A DNA stretch of 64,000 nt, taken from positions 3,069,501-3,133,500 of the forward strand of contig NZ_JAQOUE010000001.1 of the NCBI RefSeq assembly GCF_032191465.1. Reading direction: 5' to 3'. Below are positions 54,564-62,345 of this stretch, piece after piece (position 1 is the first letter of the stretch; the number at the start of each line of letters is the position of its first letter). The stretch is from Candidatus Nitronereus thalassa (GTDB taxonomy: Bacteria > Nitrospirota > Nitrospiria > Nitrospirales > UBA8639). Both the position numbers and the translations under genes were made by a program. The notes beneath the pieces are model-generated. The model saw only the letters and a list, made by a program, of their open reading frames with translations. It did not search any database and had not been told where the DNA came from.

Positions 54564-55013
54564 ATGAAGCTCTATTTTTCTTATGGGTCCAATCTTGATC
54601 TTGCCGCTATGCAGGATCGGTGTCCTCAGGCCAAAGTCCTTACCCCTGGCTGTCTTAGGGGATTTCAGCTTGCGTTCACTTGGTATTCCAATGGATGGTC
54701 TTGCGGTGTCGCTGACGTGGTGGAGAACGCGCAAGGCGAGGTTTGGGGATTAGTGTATTCCATTACGAATGGTGATCTTGCGGCGCTTGATCGGTATGAA
54801 GGGTATCCTCGTTGCTACGGACGTTCCCTTACCACCATTGCCTCCAAAGATGCTACATTGGAAAACGTGTGGGTGTACACCGTCCAAGAAAAGTCTGATT
54901 TTATTGCGCCCTCTCAAAGTTATATGGAGATCATCAAGCGTGCCTGCGTGGACCACAATTTTCCAGATTCCTATGCCCGAATGCTTGATCAGGTGCCGGT
55001 CTTCGAAGGGTGA
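54564..55013 (+). CDS. Gamma-glutamylcyclotransferase-like protein
   Basis: A 149-residue GGCT/AIG2-like protein: KLYFSYGSNLDLAAMQDRCP is the hallmark YGSN loop. GCLRGFQLAFTWYSNGWSCG, VWGLVYSITNGDLAALDRYE and GYPRCYGR follow, with the catalytic-type Glu in DRYEGYP. Relatives cleave gamma-glutamyl amines or peptides; the substrate here is unknown. ATG 54564 matches the family start; an ATG two codons earlier is possible. It begins within 10 bases of the bioB tail fragment and lacks a clear ribosome site. Confidence 0.83.
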   Translation: MKLYFSYGSNLDLAAMQDRCPQAKVLTPGCLRGFQLAFTWYSNGWSCGVADVVENAQGEVWGLVYSITNGDLAALDRYEGYPRCYGRSLTTIASKDATLENVWVYTVQEKSDFIAPSQSYMEIIKRACVDHNFPDSYARMLDQVPVFEG

Positions 55014-55153
55014 GATCTTTATTCTCGGGGAACCCTAAAAGGGGCGGGGGTCTGTTGTTAGGGCTTTTCGATCGGATAGAACCGGTGTACAATTGAGTCC
55101 ATGTCTACCAATCCGTCGTCATCGCCAACCCGTCCCCCCGTCGTCCCAGTGCT

Positions 55154-55365
55154 TTGAGTGAACGTTTGCCTCAGGAGAAACTTGATGAGGCTCGAGCCTT
55201 GTCTCCCGCACAGCGTTTACTCCTTGCCCTTCAACTTTCTGATACTTGCCTTGAGTTACAGCGCTCGTGTTCGACCAAGCGCTAACCACTATCACTCGCC
55301 GTTTGGATGAAGCTAAAGCCCAAGGCTTTTTGAAATACACTCGTCGACATCTGGTCTTGGTGTAA
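55154..55365 (+). pseudogene. Degenerate small gene(s)
   Basis: Two protein-like pieces in sequence: a frame from TTG 55154 to TAA 55285 (SERLPQEKLDEARALSPAQR, then LLLALQLSDTCLELQR), and an overlapping frame to TAA 55365 (TITRRLDEAKAQGFLKYTRR). The first resembles small helical proteins found in toxin-antitoxin regions. Neither has a good ribosome site, so I read this as decayed cassette material or a frameshifted gene. Confidence 0.4.
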
Positions 55366-55370
55366 CCTGA

Positions 55371-55706
55371 ATGAACATACCCAATGAAGAACATGCCATC
55401 GTCGAACGCGAAAAGGTGCTGGATTATCTACTTAATGTCGGTCATCCGGATGGATTTGGGAAGGCGGAGTTTATTATTGCTCAGGGTTTCAAACGCGAGA
55501 ATTGGGAGATATTGGCCGATGCCTTACGGGAATTATTACGCAATTCTCCTACAACAAAAAGCATGACATCCATCCACGGGAAGAAGTATATTGTAGATGG
55601 TGCCTTACAGTCGCCCTCCGGGAAGACAGCCAATGTGCGAACAATTTGGATTCTTGACACCCAGGAAGATGTACCTCGTTTGGTGACCGCATACCCGAAA
55701 GACTAG
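55371..55706 (+). CDS. DUF6883-like protein
   Basis: A 111-residue protein: EKVLDYLLNVGHPDGFGKAE, FIIAQGFKRENWEILADALR, KYIVDGALQSPSGKTANVRT and IWILDTQEDVPRLVTAYP. This matches my memory of the DUF6883 family, small proteins usually paired with DUF4926, as here. The final strand pair (IWILD, RLVTAYP) resembles RelE/BrnT-like folds, so a toxin role is possible but unproven. It lies 11 bases before the DUF4926 gene. Confidence 0.72.
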   Translation: MNIPNEEHAIVEREKVLDYLLNVGHPDGFGKAEFIIAQGFKRENWEILADALRELLRNSPTTKSMTSIHGKKYIVDGALQSPSGKTANVRTIWILDTQEDVPRLVTAYPKD

Positions 55707-55717
55707 GAGCCATTACG

Positions 55718-55948
55718 ATGATCAAAGAACATGACCGAATTGTGTTAGCCGATGACGTTTCTTCTGAAGGCTTGGTGGCAGGAGATGTTGGGACGGTGGT
55801 TCATGTCTATCGTGATGGTGAAGCCTACGAAGTCGAATTTAGCACGCTGGAAGGCAAAACAGCCGCAGTGGTTACGTTAGAATCTTCTAAGGTTCGTCCT
55901 ATCGGTAAACGTGAAATCACGCACGCTCGCGAGCTTGCATCCCGCTAG
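55718..55948 (+). CDS. DUF4926 protein
   Basis: A 76-residue SH3-like protein: IKEHDRIVLADDVSSEGLVA, GDVGTVVHVYRDGEAYEVEF and VVTLESSKVRP, the DUF4926 signature. AGGAG precedes the ATG. It forms a two-gene unit with the DUF6883-like gene upstream, a pairing suggestive of a toxin-antitoxin or immunity module. Function unknown. Confidence 0.8.
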   Translation: MIKEHDRIVLADDVSSEGLVAGDVGTVVHVYRDGEAYEVEFSTLEGKTAAVVTLESSKVRPIGKREITHARELASR

Positions 55949-55990
55949 CTTGTTTTAACTATCCCGTTACTACTCATCTAAATCTGAAGA

Positions 55991-56211
55991 TTACGCCGTA
56001 CAGGCAGAAGAATTCACTGCCACTTCGAACCCCATGTCCTCGATCATTTTCTGGACTTCATGGGCTGGGTCTCCGGGGGTGGTGAGGTCGCCGTTGACGA
56101 GGAGGGAGTCGGCGACATAGAGGGCCAGGGGTTGAAGCGAGCGTAAATTGAATTCGCGGCCTCCGGCGGCGCGGAGTTCGTGTTTAGGATGGATGAAGCG
56201 GAACATGTTCT
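55991..56211 (-). pseudogene. bioB 3'-end fragment, copy 2
   Basis: About 220 bases encode the last 71 residues of biotin synthase (from MFRFIHPKHELRAAGGREFN to the stop), with five or so amino-acid differences from the intact gene at 57043 and close to 88% base identity by eye. Homology begins abruptly at the ATGTTCCGC codons. It lacks the radical-SAM cysteines and cannot be functional. It separates the GGCT/DUF6883/DUF4926 cassette from Phd-PIN. Confidence 0.9.
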
Positions 56212-56242
56212 ATCCGGGAAGAATATGCCCTCATTCTCTCCA

Positions 56243-56271
56243 TTGACAGGGTAGACGATTCGCCTTAAACT
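56243..56271 (+). promoter_or_regulatory. Promoter of the Phd-PIN pair
   Basis: A perfect TTGACA (56243-56248) is followed after 17 bases by TAAACT (56266-56271). The next bases, ACTGGTCTATAACTAGT, form an imperfect inverted repeat where the antitoxin could bind to autoregulate. Confidence 0.55.
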
Positions 56272-56306
56272 GGTCTATAACTAGTCTAAATGAAGAGAGG
56301 ATTTAT

Positions 56307-56579
56307 ATGCCTGAAGTTGGTGCTTACGACGCGAAAACCCACTTGCCTAAATTACTGGAACGCACTCAAAAGGGTGAGCGATTTGTTATTACCAAGCATG
56401 GGCGGCCTGTGGCGGAATTGGTTCCTGTCACTCGGGCTGATCCCGAGTCCGTTCGTCGAACCATCGCTGACATCCGTTCTTTTCGAGAGACTCTCCGCAA
56501 ACGAGGTGTCAAGATCCGAGGGTTACTTAAAAAGGGCGAAAGCCTACGCGAGTTGGCCCATCAGGGGCACCGCTACTGA
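56307..56579 (+). CDS. Phd/YefM-family antitoxin
   Basis: A 90-residue antitoxin: VGAYDAKTHLPKLLERTQKG, ERFVITKHGRPVAELVPVTR is the Phd DNA-binding domain. The C-terminal 40 residues are charged (RSFRETLRKRGVKIRGLLKK) and would hold the toxin. AGAGG precedes the ATG. Its stop overlaps the PIN gene start (TGATG), so translation is coupled. Confidence 0.88.
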   Translation: MPEVGAYDAKTHLPKLLERTQKGERFVITKHGRPVAELVPVTRADPESVRRTIADIRSFRETLRKRGVKIRGLLKKGESLRELAHQGHRY

Positions 56580-56992
56580 TGCCTTTTGTGTTGGATAGTT
56601 CTGTGGCATTAGCTTGGGTCTTGCCTGATGAATCTGATCCTAGCATTGATCGTTTGTGTGATCGTCTGACTGACGATGTTGCGGTTGTTCCTCCAGTTTG
56701 GCCTTTAGAGATCGGAAACGTTCTTCGGATTGCCGTGAAGCGTGGAAGACTTAACGCGAAGGATATGGGGCGTGTGATCAAAGAACTTTGGGCGTTGCCA
56801 ATAGAGATTGATGCGACTTCCACGGAACGGTCTTTTGAAGAGACCCTTACTCTAGCCCAGAAGTTTGACTTGACCACCTACGATGCTTCATATGTCGAAT
56901 TAGCCCAGCGGCGTGATGTGCCTCTGGCAACGCTCGATCACAAACTTCGCAAAGCCTGCCTGGCGGCTAAGATTACCGTCCTACCAAGTTAA
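56579..56992 (+). CDS. PIN-domain toxin
   Basis: A 137-residue VapC-type RNase. The metal site is formed by VLDSSVALAWVLPDES (Asp5), the Glu in VWPLEIGNVLRIAVKRG, and the Asp residues in LTTYDASYVELAQRRDVPLA, TLDHKLRKAC. It is coupled to the Phd-like antitoxin. It is the cassette nearest the intact bioB, whose 3' end converges on it 50 bases away. Confidence 0.9.
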   Translation: MPFVLDSSVALAWVLPDESDPSIDRLCDRLTDDVAVVPPVWPLEIGNVLRIAVKRGRLNAKDMGRVIKELWALPIEIDATSTERSFEETLTLAQKFDLTTYDASYVELAQRRDVPLATLDHKLRKACLAAKITVLPS

Positions 56993-57042
56993 TTCGCTTT
57001 TTTATCACCAGAAAAAGTAATGGTTTTTGACCGAGAGCGGAA

Positions 57043-58035
57043 TTAAGCCGAGCAAGCGGATGAATTCACCGCCACTTCGAAGCCCATGTCCTCGATCATT
57101 TTTTGGACTTCGTGGGCGGGGTCTCCGGGGGTGGTGAGGTAGCCGTTGACGAAGAGGGAGTCGGCGACGTACAGGGCCAAGGGTTGGAGTGAGCGTAAGT
57201 TGAATTCGCGGCCTCCGGCGGCGCGTAGCTCGCGTTTGGGGTGAATGAAGCGGAACATGCTCATGATTTTGAGGCAACGTTGTGGGGTTAAATGATTGCA
57301 GTCTTCCAAGGGTGTTCCGGCTTGGGGGTGGAGCATGTTGAGGGGGATGGAATCCGGGTTGAGTTCTTTTAAGGATAAGGCGAGGTCCACGAGGTCTTCG
57401 TCTTGTTCTCCCATGCCCACGATGCCACCCGAACACAGTTCGAGCCCGGCGGCTCTTGCGTTGTTGAGCGTGGTGAGCCGGTCTTGAAACGTGTGCGTGG
57501 TGCAAATGGAGGCGTGATAGGCTTCGCTGGTGTTCAGGTTGTGATTGATGCGGTCTACCCCTGCGGCTTTGAGTGATTTGGCTTGTGGCTCGGTGAGGAG
57601 GCCGAGAGAACAACATACCTGAATAGGCAGTTCTTCTTTGATTTGACGAACCGCTTTGGAGACGACGTCAATTTCCCGATCTAATGGGCTTCTTCCGCTA
57701 ATCACCACACAGTAGCGTTGGGCTTTGGATTCGGCGGCGCGTCGTGCCGCCGTGAGCATTTGCTCAGGCTCGACGAGGGCATAGCGCTCGATCGGGGCCT
57801 TGGAAATGGATGATTGCGAGCAGTAATGGCAGTCTTCAATGCAGGCCCCGCTTTTGGCATTGAAGAGCATTTGCAAGGTGACGGTGTTCCCAAAGTGCCG
57901 ATGCCGAATTCGATAGGCGGCGTTGATCAATCCCAGGAGTTCTTCATCCGGAGTGTGGAGCAGGGCCAGGCCTTCTTCGCGGGTGATTTCTTCATCGTGT
58001 AACACTTTATCGGCTAAGAGCATGTAGTCTGTCAT
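57043..58035 (-). CDS. bioB: Biotin synthase
   Basis: Radical-SAM enzyme converting dethiobiotin to biotin. It has 330 residues, a normal length. The SAM cluster is in GACIEDCHYCSQSS near residue 60, and the 2Fe-2S ligands include Cys in YCVVISGR and VCCSLG. GGIVGMGE and GREFNLRSLQPLALYVADS are family motifs. It is downstream of rsfS by 60 bases on the same strand and probably shares its transcript. Its 3' end is the source of the tail fragments at 54501 and 55991. Confidence 0.96.
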   Translation of the reverse strand: MTDYMLLADKVLHDEEITREEGLALLHTPDEELLGLINAAYRIRHRHFGNTVTLQMLFNAKSGACIEDCHYCSQSSISKAPIERYALVEPEQMLTAARRAAESKAQRYCVVISGRSPLDREIDVVSKAVRQIKEELPIQVCCSLGLLTEPQAKSLKAAGVDRINHNLNTSEAYHASICTTHTFQDRLTTLNNARAAGLELCSGGIVGMGEQDEDLVDLALSLKELNPDSIPLNMLHPQAGTPLEDCNHLTPQRCLKIMSMFRFIHPKRELRAAGGREFNLRSLQPLALYVADSLFVNGYLTTPGDPAHEVQKMIEDMGFEVAVNSSACSA

Positions 58036-58095
58036 GAGTGGGCTCCGTTGCTGGGTTGCTCCCGAAATGTGTGTGAACGGTTAGAGACGCAGGGG

Positions 58096-58521
58096 TTAGC
58101 TGGCCTGGGGAACAAGGGCCGCGCTGTTGGGTTTGCGTGTTGAGACCAGAGGCTTCGAAGGGATCGAGTCATACTCTGATTGGGGAATTTCCTTCGCATC
58201 TCGCCACATGTTCTCAATGCCATAAAAGGCGCGAATATCTTCATGGAAGATATGGACGATGATGTCGCCATAGTCTAAGAGGATCCAGGTTCCCGAGGAC
58301 GTGCCTTCCACGGTTGGCAGAACCTTAAACACTTTTTTGAGCTCATCCTGGATGGCGTCCGCAATGGCGTTGGTTTGACGGGCTGAATTTCCGGAACAGA
58401 ATATAAAGTAATCAGCGACTGAGGTCAGGTGCCCGACCTCAAGAATTACGACATCTGAGGCTTTCTTTTCCAGGGCCACTCGGCCCATGGCCAGGGCTTT
58501 GGCTTTAATGTTGTCAGAAAT
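58096..58521 (-). CDS. rsfS: Ribosome silencing factor RsfS, probable AUU start
   Basis: Binds ribosomal protein L14 and blocks subunit joining in slow growth. The DUF143 domain is clear: ALEKKASDVVILEVGHLTSV, ADYFIFCSGNSARQTNAIAD, GTSSGTWILLDYGDIIVHIF. The first ATG (58488) would cut off the first helix and has no ribosome site. Upstream, AAGGAG (58529-58534) lies 7 bases before an in-frame ATT at 58521, and ISDNIKAKALAMGR completes the expected helix. I therefore choose ATT. The C-terminal 30 residues after the domain are extra. It starts 14 bases after the nadD stop. Confidence 0.85.
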   Translation of the reverse strand: MSDNIKAKALAMGRVALEKKASDVVILEVGHLTSVADYFIFCSGNSARQTNAIADAIQDELKKVFKVLPTVEGTSSGTWILLDYGDIIVHIFHEDIRAFYGIENMWRDAKEIPQSEYDSIPSKPLVSTRKPNSAALVPQAS

Positions 58522-58535
58522 AACGAAACTCCTTA

Positions 58536-59195
58536 TTACGTCCCATACAAATGATGCTCGATTATATAAGATTCAATAGGGGCGGGCAACCAATCCGTTA
58601 CGCTGAGGCCTTTTTGGAGGCGATCGCGAATGGCGGAGGCGGAAATATCGCAGGGAGGCAGGGCCAGGAAGGTGATGGTGGTGCTGGGCGAGGTTGGAAT
58701 TTCCACATGGTCTCGTACCCCTTGGTCCAGGGCATTTACGTCCTTTTCGGAAATTCGAGGGAGGAGGGGAAGCGCGGTGGTTTCAGCGAACTGAACGCCA
58801 GGCCGGGAAAGCACAATGAAATTGGCATTGGTGAACAATTGGTCGGCGGCTTTCCACGTGGGAAAATCCAGAAAGGCGTCGAGGCCGACCAGGAAAAACA
58901 GTTCCCCTTCAATTTGGTCTTTGAGCGCATTGAGAGTATCAATCGTGTAGCAGGTTTCGGAGGAGGTGGCTTCGATATCTGAGACCTGAAAGTAGGGAAA
59001 TGGCTGTGTGGCCAATTTGACCATGGCTAATCGATGATGGGCCGGGGCGAGAGAGGTGAGGGATTTGTGGGGCGGGTCGCCCGTGGGAATAAACAGGATC
59101 TGGTCGAATCCGAGCCGAGTCCGGGTTTGGTCGGCAATATGGAGATGCCCCTTATGGATAGGATTGAATGTTCCGCCGAGAAGACCAATTTTCAT
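58536..59195 (-). CDS. nadD: Nicotinate-mononucleotide adenylyltransferase
   Basis: Makes nicotinate adenine dinucleotide in NAD synthesis. It has 219 residues. The nucleotidyltransferase motif is GLLGGTFNPIHKGHLHIADQ. ILFIPTGDPPHK, LFFLVGLDAFLDFPTWK and CDISASAIRDRL are characteristic. The ISxTxIR-type motif appears as ISASAIR. It sits between proB and rsfS, a common neighbourhood. Confidence 0.95.
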   Translation of the reverse strand: MKIGLLGGTFNPIHKGHLHIADQTRTRLGFDQILFIPTGDPPHKSLTSLAPAHHRLAMVKLATQPFPYFQVSDIEATSSETCYTIDTLNALKDQIEGELFFLVGLDAFLDFPTWKAADQLFTNANFIVLSRPGVQFAETTALPLLPRISEKDVNALDQGVRDHVEIPTSPSTTITFLALPPCDISASAIRDRLQKGLSVTDWLPAPIESYIIEHHLYGT

Positions 59196-59263
59196 GAGCC
59201 GAGAATAATCTGGTGAGCCTTACAATGGAATAAGGGAGAGTATGAAATTTTTGAACACAATCG

Positions 59264-59334
59264 TTGTCATTCTAAGTGAAGCGAAGAATCTGCTTTTTCG
59301 AACGAGAGATTCTTCGCTGCGCTCAGGATGACAA
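59264..59334. repeat. 71-bp intergenic inverted repeat
   Basis: TTGTCATTCTAAGTGAAGCG (arm continues AAGAATC) pairs with GATTCTTCGCTGCGCTCAGG (arm continues ATGACAA). The arms are about 27 bases with a few mismatches around a central loop. This is the widespread GTCATTCTGAGCGAAGCGAAGAATC palindromic type seen in many genomes. It lies between nadD and proB and could act as a terminator or RNA stabiliser. Confidence 0.8.
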
Positions 59335-59344
59335 CCGTAGAGCC

Positions 59345-60466
59345 TTAAAGCAGTGCGAGGTTGTCGCGATGAATCACCTCTTCGTATTCCTTGCCCCCTA
59401 AGATTTGCTGCACGTCCTTTGTCTTGAGTCCCTTGATCCTGGCGAGGGAGTCCGATGACACATTGACAAGTCCTTTGGCAAATTCTTTTCCGTTCGTATC
59501 GAGGCAGGAGACCGAGTCGCCGGAGGAAAATACTCCTCTGATGTCCAAGATGCCTGAGGCCAGCAAACTTTTTCCTCGGTGCCGTAAGGCTTCAACCGCC
59601 CCGTCATCCAAAATCAATTGGCCTTTGGTTCGCAGGGTGAAGGCGATCCAATGTTTCCGGCTGGGAAGGCGTCGGCCTTGAGGAAGAAATAACGTGCCCT
59701 GGTTTTCTCCCGCGAATGCCTGCGCCAAGCATTGTGCAGGCTCGCCATTCATGATGAGGGTGGAGACCCCGAATTGCCCCACATGTTTGGCGGCTTGGAT
59801 TTTGGTGATCATGCCGCCTCGGCTTTCTTGCCCCCGTGATTTTCCAGCGGCGTGTTCAATCTGTGGGGTGATTTCTTCTACCACCGAAAGGAGTTCGGCC
59901 TGAGGATTTTGCCGGGGATCTTCGGTGTAGAGACCGTTGACGTCGGATAAAATCACAAATAAATCCGCATCCACCAGGTGAGCCACTTGCCCGGCGAGCG
60001 TGTCATTATCGCCAAAACGAATTTCCTCCACCGAGACCGTATCGTTTTCGTTAATGATGGGAATGACCCCCAACTCGATGAGCGTGGTCAAGGTATGCCG
60101 AGCGTTGAGAAAGCGTTTGCGGTCGGAAAGGTCCTGATGCGTGAGCAGAACCTGCGCGACTTTTTGCCCCATGTCTTGAAAACATTTTTCGTAGGCATGA
60201 ATTAAATAGCTTTGTCCTGCGGCGGCGGCGGCTTGTTTCAGCGGGATGCTTTGGGGATAGGTTTTTAGTCCTAATTTTTCAATGCCGGCGACAATGGCTC
60301 CCGAAGAGACCATGACGATTTCGCGTTGTTGCGATTTCAGCTCGGCGATTGCCCTAGACAGTTGGGCAATGAAATCGTGTCGCAAGCCGAGGTTGCGAGA
60401 CGCGACCAAGCTGCTGCCGATTTTCAGGACGACGCGTTTTGCGCCGGTGATTAGCTGACGTTGCAT
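59345..60466 (-). CDS. proB: Glutamate 5-kinase
   Basis: First enzyme of proline synthesis. It has 373 residues. The amino-acid-kinase domain is RVVLKIGSSLVA at the N-terminus, then MVSSGAIVAGIEKLG, IPIINENDTVSVEEIRFGDN and SRGQESRGGMITKIQAAK. The C-terminal PUA domain (about 280-360) has GQLILDDGAVEALRHRGKSL, LASGILDIRG. It overlaps the end of obgE by 16 bases, so translation is coupled. Confidence 0.96.
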   Translation of the reverse strand: MQRQLITGAKRVVLKIGSSLVASRNLGLRHDFIAQLSRAIAELKSQQREIVMVSSGAIVAGIEKLGLKTYPQSIPLKQAAAAAGQSYLIHAYEKCFQDMGQKVAQVLLTHQDLSDRKRFLNARHTLTTLIELGVIPIINENDTVSVEEIRFGDNDTLAGQVAHLVDADLFVILSDVNGLYTEDPRQNPQAELLSVVEEITPQIEHAAGKSRGQESRGGMITKIQAAKHVGQFGVSTLIMNGEPAQCLAQAFAGENQGTLFLPQGRRLPSRKHWIAFTLRTKGQLILDDGAVEALRHRGKSLLASGILDIRGVFSSGDSVSCLDTNGKEFAKGLVNVSSDSLARIKGLKTKDVQQILGGKEYEEVIHRDNLALL

Positions 60467-61482
60467 GTGTCTTTGATCTCATCTAACCGGGACCCAATAT
60501 ACGGGACCAGCGCATCAATGCCTTCTCGTGTGGCGGAAGAGATAGTGAAGAATGGCAATTGGTGTTTCTCGCAATATTCCTGAAGTTTGACCACATGGCT
60601 GCCATCGCCTTTCAGATCAAGCTTCGTTCCAATGATGGCATAGGGCCGCTCTCCCAAATGTTCGTCGAACGTCGCCAGTTCGCGTCGAAGGACTTCTAAT
60701 GCCTCCACGGGATCTTCCGGGGCCCATTCCGAAATATCGATGAGATAAAGGAGAAACGCGGTGCGCTGAATATGTTTTAAGAATTGAATGCCCAATCCTT
60801 TCCCCGTGTGCGCCCCTTCGATGAGCCCGGGAATGTCGGCCATCACAAAGCTGCGATAGTCCCCCAACTGGACGACGCCAAGATTGGGTTTCAAGGTGGT
60901 GAAGGGATAATCCGCAATTTCCGGACGCGCGGCGGAGAGCGTGGAAATCAGCGTAGACTTCCCAGCATTGGGGTAACCAACCAGCCCTACGTCGGCGAGC
61001 AATTTTAATTCGAGTTGTAACGTAAATTCTTCGCCCGGTGTGCCTGTTTCGAATTTTGTAGGGGCGCGATTGGTCGAGGTCGCAAATCGCGCATTGCCCC
61101 TCCCGCCTTTTCCGCCGCGTGCAATGACGGCAATCTGTCCGTCTTCGACCAGATCGACCAGGACGTCTTGTGTATCAAAATCTTTGATGATGGTGCCCAC
61201 TGGAACCGTGACGGTGACATCGGCACCGTTGCGTCCATGTTTATTGGAGGTAGCTCCCGGACGTCCATTCTTAGCTTCAAAATGGTTGAGATATTTTAAG
61301 TCCAGAAGAGTTGTGGACCGGTGGGATGCTTGAAACACCACATTTCCCCCGTTGCCACCGTCCCCGCCATTGGGGCCGCCGAACGGGACGTATTTCTCAC
61401 GCCGAAAGCTCGATACCCCACTCCCGCCGTTTCCAGCCTTCACATATATTTTTGCGTGATCGATAAACATACGTTTTCCCAA
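60451..61482 (-). CDS. obgE: GTPase Obg/CgtA
   Basis: Essential GTPase of 50S ribosome assembly and stress signalling. It has 343 residues. The glycine-rich Obg fold is at residues 1-160 (AGNGGSGVSSFRREKYVPFG, GPNGGDGGNGGNVVF). The G domain has GYPNAGKSTLIS near 168, DIPGLIEGAH and GTKLDLKG. There is no extended C-terminal OCT-type tail. It lies in the usual rplU-rpmA-obgE order. Confidence 0.97.
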   Translation of the reverse strand: MGKRMFIDHAKIYVKAGNGGSGVSSFRREKYVPFGGPNGGDGGNGGNVVFQASHRSTTLLDLKYLNHFEAKNGRPGATSNKHGRNGADVTVTVPVGTIIKDFDTQDVLVDLVEDGQIAVIARGGKGGRGNARFATSTNRAPTKFETGTPGEEFTLQLELKLLADVGLVGYPNAGKSTLISTLSAARPEIADYPFTTLKPNLGVVQLGDYRSFVMADIPGLIEGAHTGKGLGIQFLKHIQRTAFLLYLIDISEWAPEDPVEALEVLRRELATFDEHLGERPYAIIGTKLDLKGDGSHVVKLQEYCEKHQLPFFTISSATREGIDALVPYIGSRLDEIKDTCNVS

Positions 61483-61563
61483 ATCGGATGGGCGGACTTC
61501 ACCCCAAACCCGAAGTACTTAGATGGAAGATTATAGAGGAACCTAGGGGGAAACAGAAAGGAC

Positions 61564-61818
61564 TTACGCTGATGGGTAGATGCTGATCTTGCGGCGGGCT
61601 TCACCACCCTCAAATTTAACGATGCCGGGAGATTTGGCAAATAGCGTGTGATCTTTGCCCATGCCGACGTTTAAGCCAGGATGGAATTTGGTGCCGCGTT
61701 GACGGATGAGGATATTGCCCGCCTTGACGAGTTGCCCCTCGTATCGCTTGACGCCGAGATATTGTGGATTGCTATCTCGTCCGTTTCGTGATGATCCGCC
61801 ACCTTTTTTATGTGCCAT
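61564..61818 (-). CDS. rpmA: 50S ribosomal protein L27
   Basis: An 84-residue L27 with the typical N-terminus [20 protein letters not shown], then [20 protein letters not shown]. There is no N-terminal extension needing protease removal, unlike Firmicutes L27. It lies 28 bases downstream of rplU and is followed by obgE after about 80 bases. Confidence 0.97.
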   Translation of the reverse strand: MAHKKGGGSSRNGRDSNPQYLGVKRYEGQLVKAGNILIRQRGTKFHPGLNVGMGKDHTLFAKSPGIVKFEGGEARRKISIYPSA

Positions 61819-61846
61819 GAAATCTCCTCAGTCTTCAATCAAGTCT

Positions 61847-62161
61847 TCAGCTTGCGACAATTTCGTCAATGCGAATTTGTGTAAACCCTTGCCGATGGCC
61901 TTTGGTACGCTTGAACCCCTTTCGCCGCTTTTTCTTAAAGACGGTGATGGAGCGGGTGCGTCCATTTCGGACGACGGTGGCTTTCACATGGGCCTGGTCA
62001 ACTTCTGGTTGGCCCAGGGTACCCCCATTGTCGCCGGAAATAAACCGAACCGGCTTTAATTCGACCGTTTGCCCTTCTTCGGCATCAAGGTTTTCCACCT
62101 GTAGCGTGGAACCTGGTTCCACACGATATTGTTTTCCACCTGTTTCAAGAATTGCATACAT
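61847..62161 (-). CDS. rplU: 50S ribosomal protein L21
   Basis: A 104-residue L21: [37 protein letters not shown] and [20 protein letters not shown], the basic RNA-binding loop. CAGGAGG lies before the ATG. It is the first gene of the rplU-rpmA-obgE-proB-nadD-rsfS-bioB run. Confidence 0.97.
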   Translation of the reverse strand: MYAILETGGKQYRVEPGSTLQVENLDAEEGQTVELKPVRFISGDNGGTLGQPEVDQAHVKATVVRNGRTRSITVFKKKRRKGFKRTKGHRQGFTQIRIDEIVAS

Positions 62162-62190
62162 AGTGTAATCTTTCCTCCTGAGCCGTGCAG

Positions 62191-62219
62191 GAATATCATG
62201 CAGGCTCAGATCCTGTCAA
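62191..62219 (-). promoter_or_regulatory. Promoter of the rplU operon
   Basis: On the minus strand a perfect TTGACA (62214-62219) is followed by ATATTC at 17 bases, or GATATT at 16. The leader to rplU is only about 25 bases, so there is little space for an L21 leader RNA structure. Confidence 0.5.
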
Positions 62220-62255
62220 CCCATGGGGGGGAATTGGTCTCTTCTGCGCTCTTAA

Positions 62256-62285
62256 TTGACAGGGTTTTATCCGCTGGGCTATATA
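62256..62285 (+). promoter_or_regulatory. Promoter of ilvE
   Basis: TTGACA (62256-62261) and TATATA (62280-62285) are separated by 18 bases, giving a leader of about 55 bases before the ATG at 62346. It is divergent from the rplU promoter within the same 184-bp gap. Confidence 0.65.
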
Positions 62286-62345
62286 CGCGGCTGGATGAAG
62301 AAGTCGCAGCGACACCTGTTATTAAATAGAGGATAACCACAGGAC

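Noticed and set aside
42615-57042. Integrative element with its own integrase or an insertion sequence
   Set aside because: No integrase, transposase, terminal inverted repeats or tRNA attachment site could be found; the duplicated gene tails have different breakpoints.
57005-57616. Arg/His/Pro-rich minus-strand frame inside bioB
   Set aside because: Out-of-frame shadow of bioB with biased composition.
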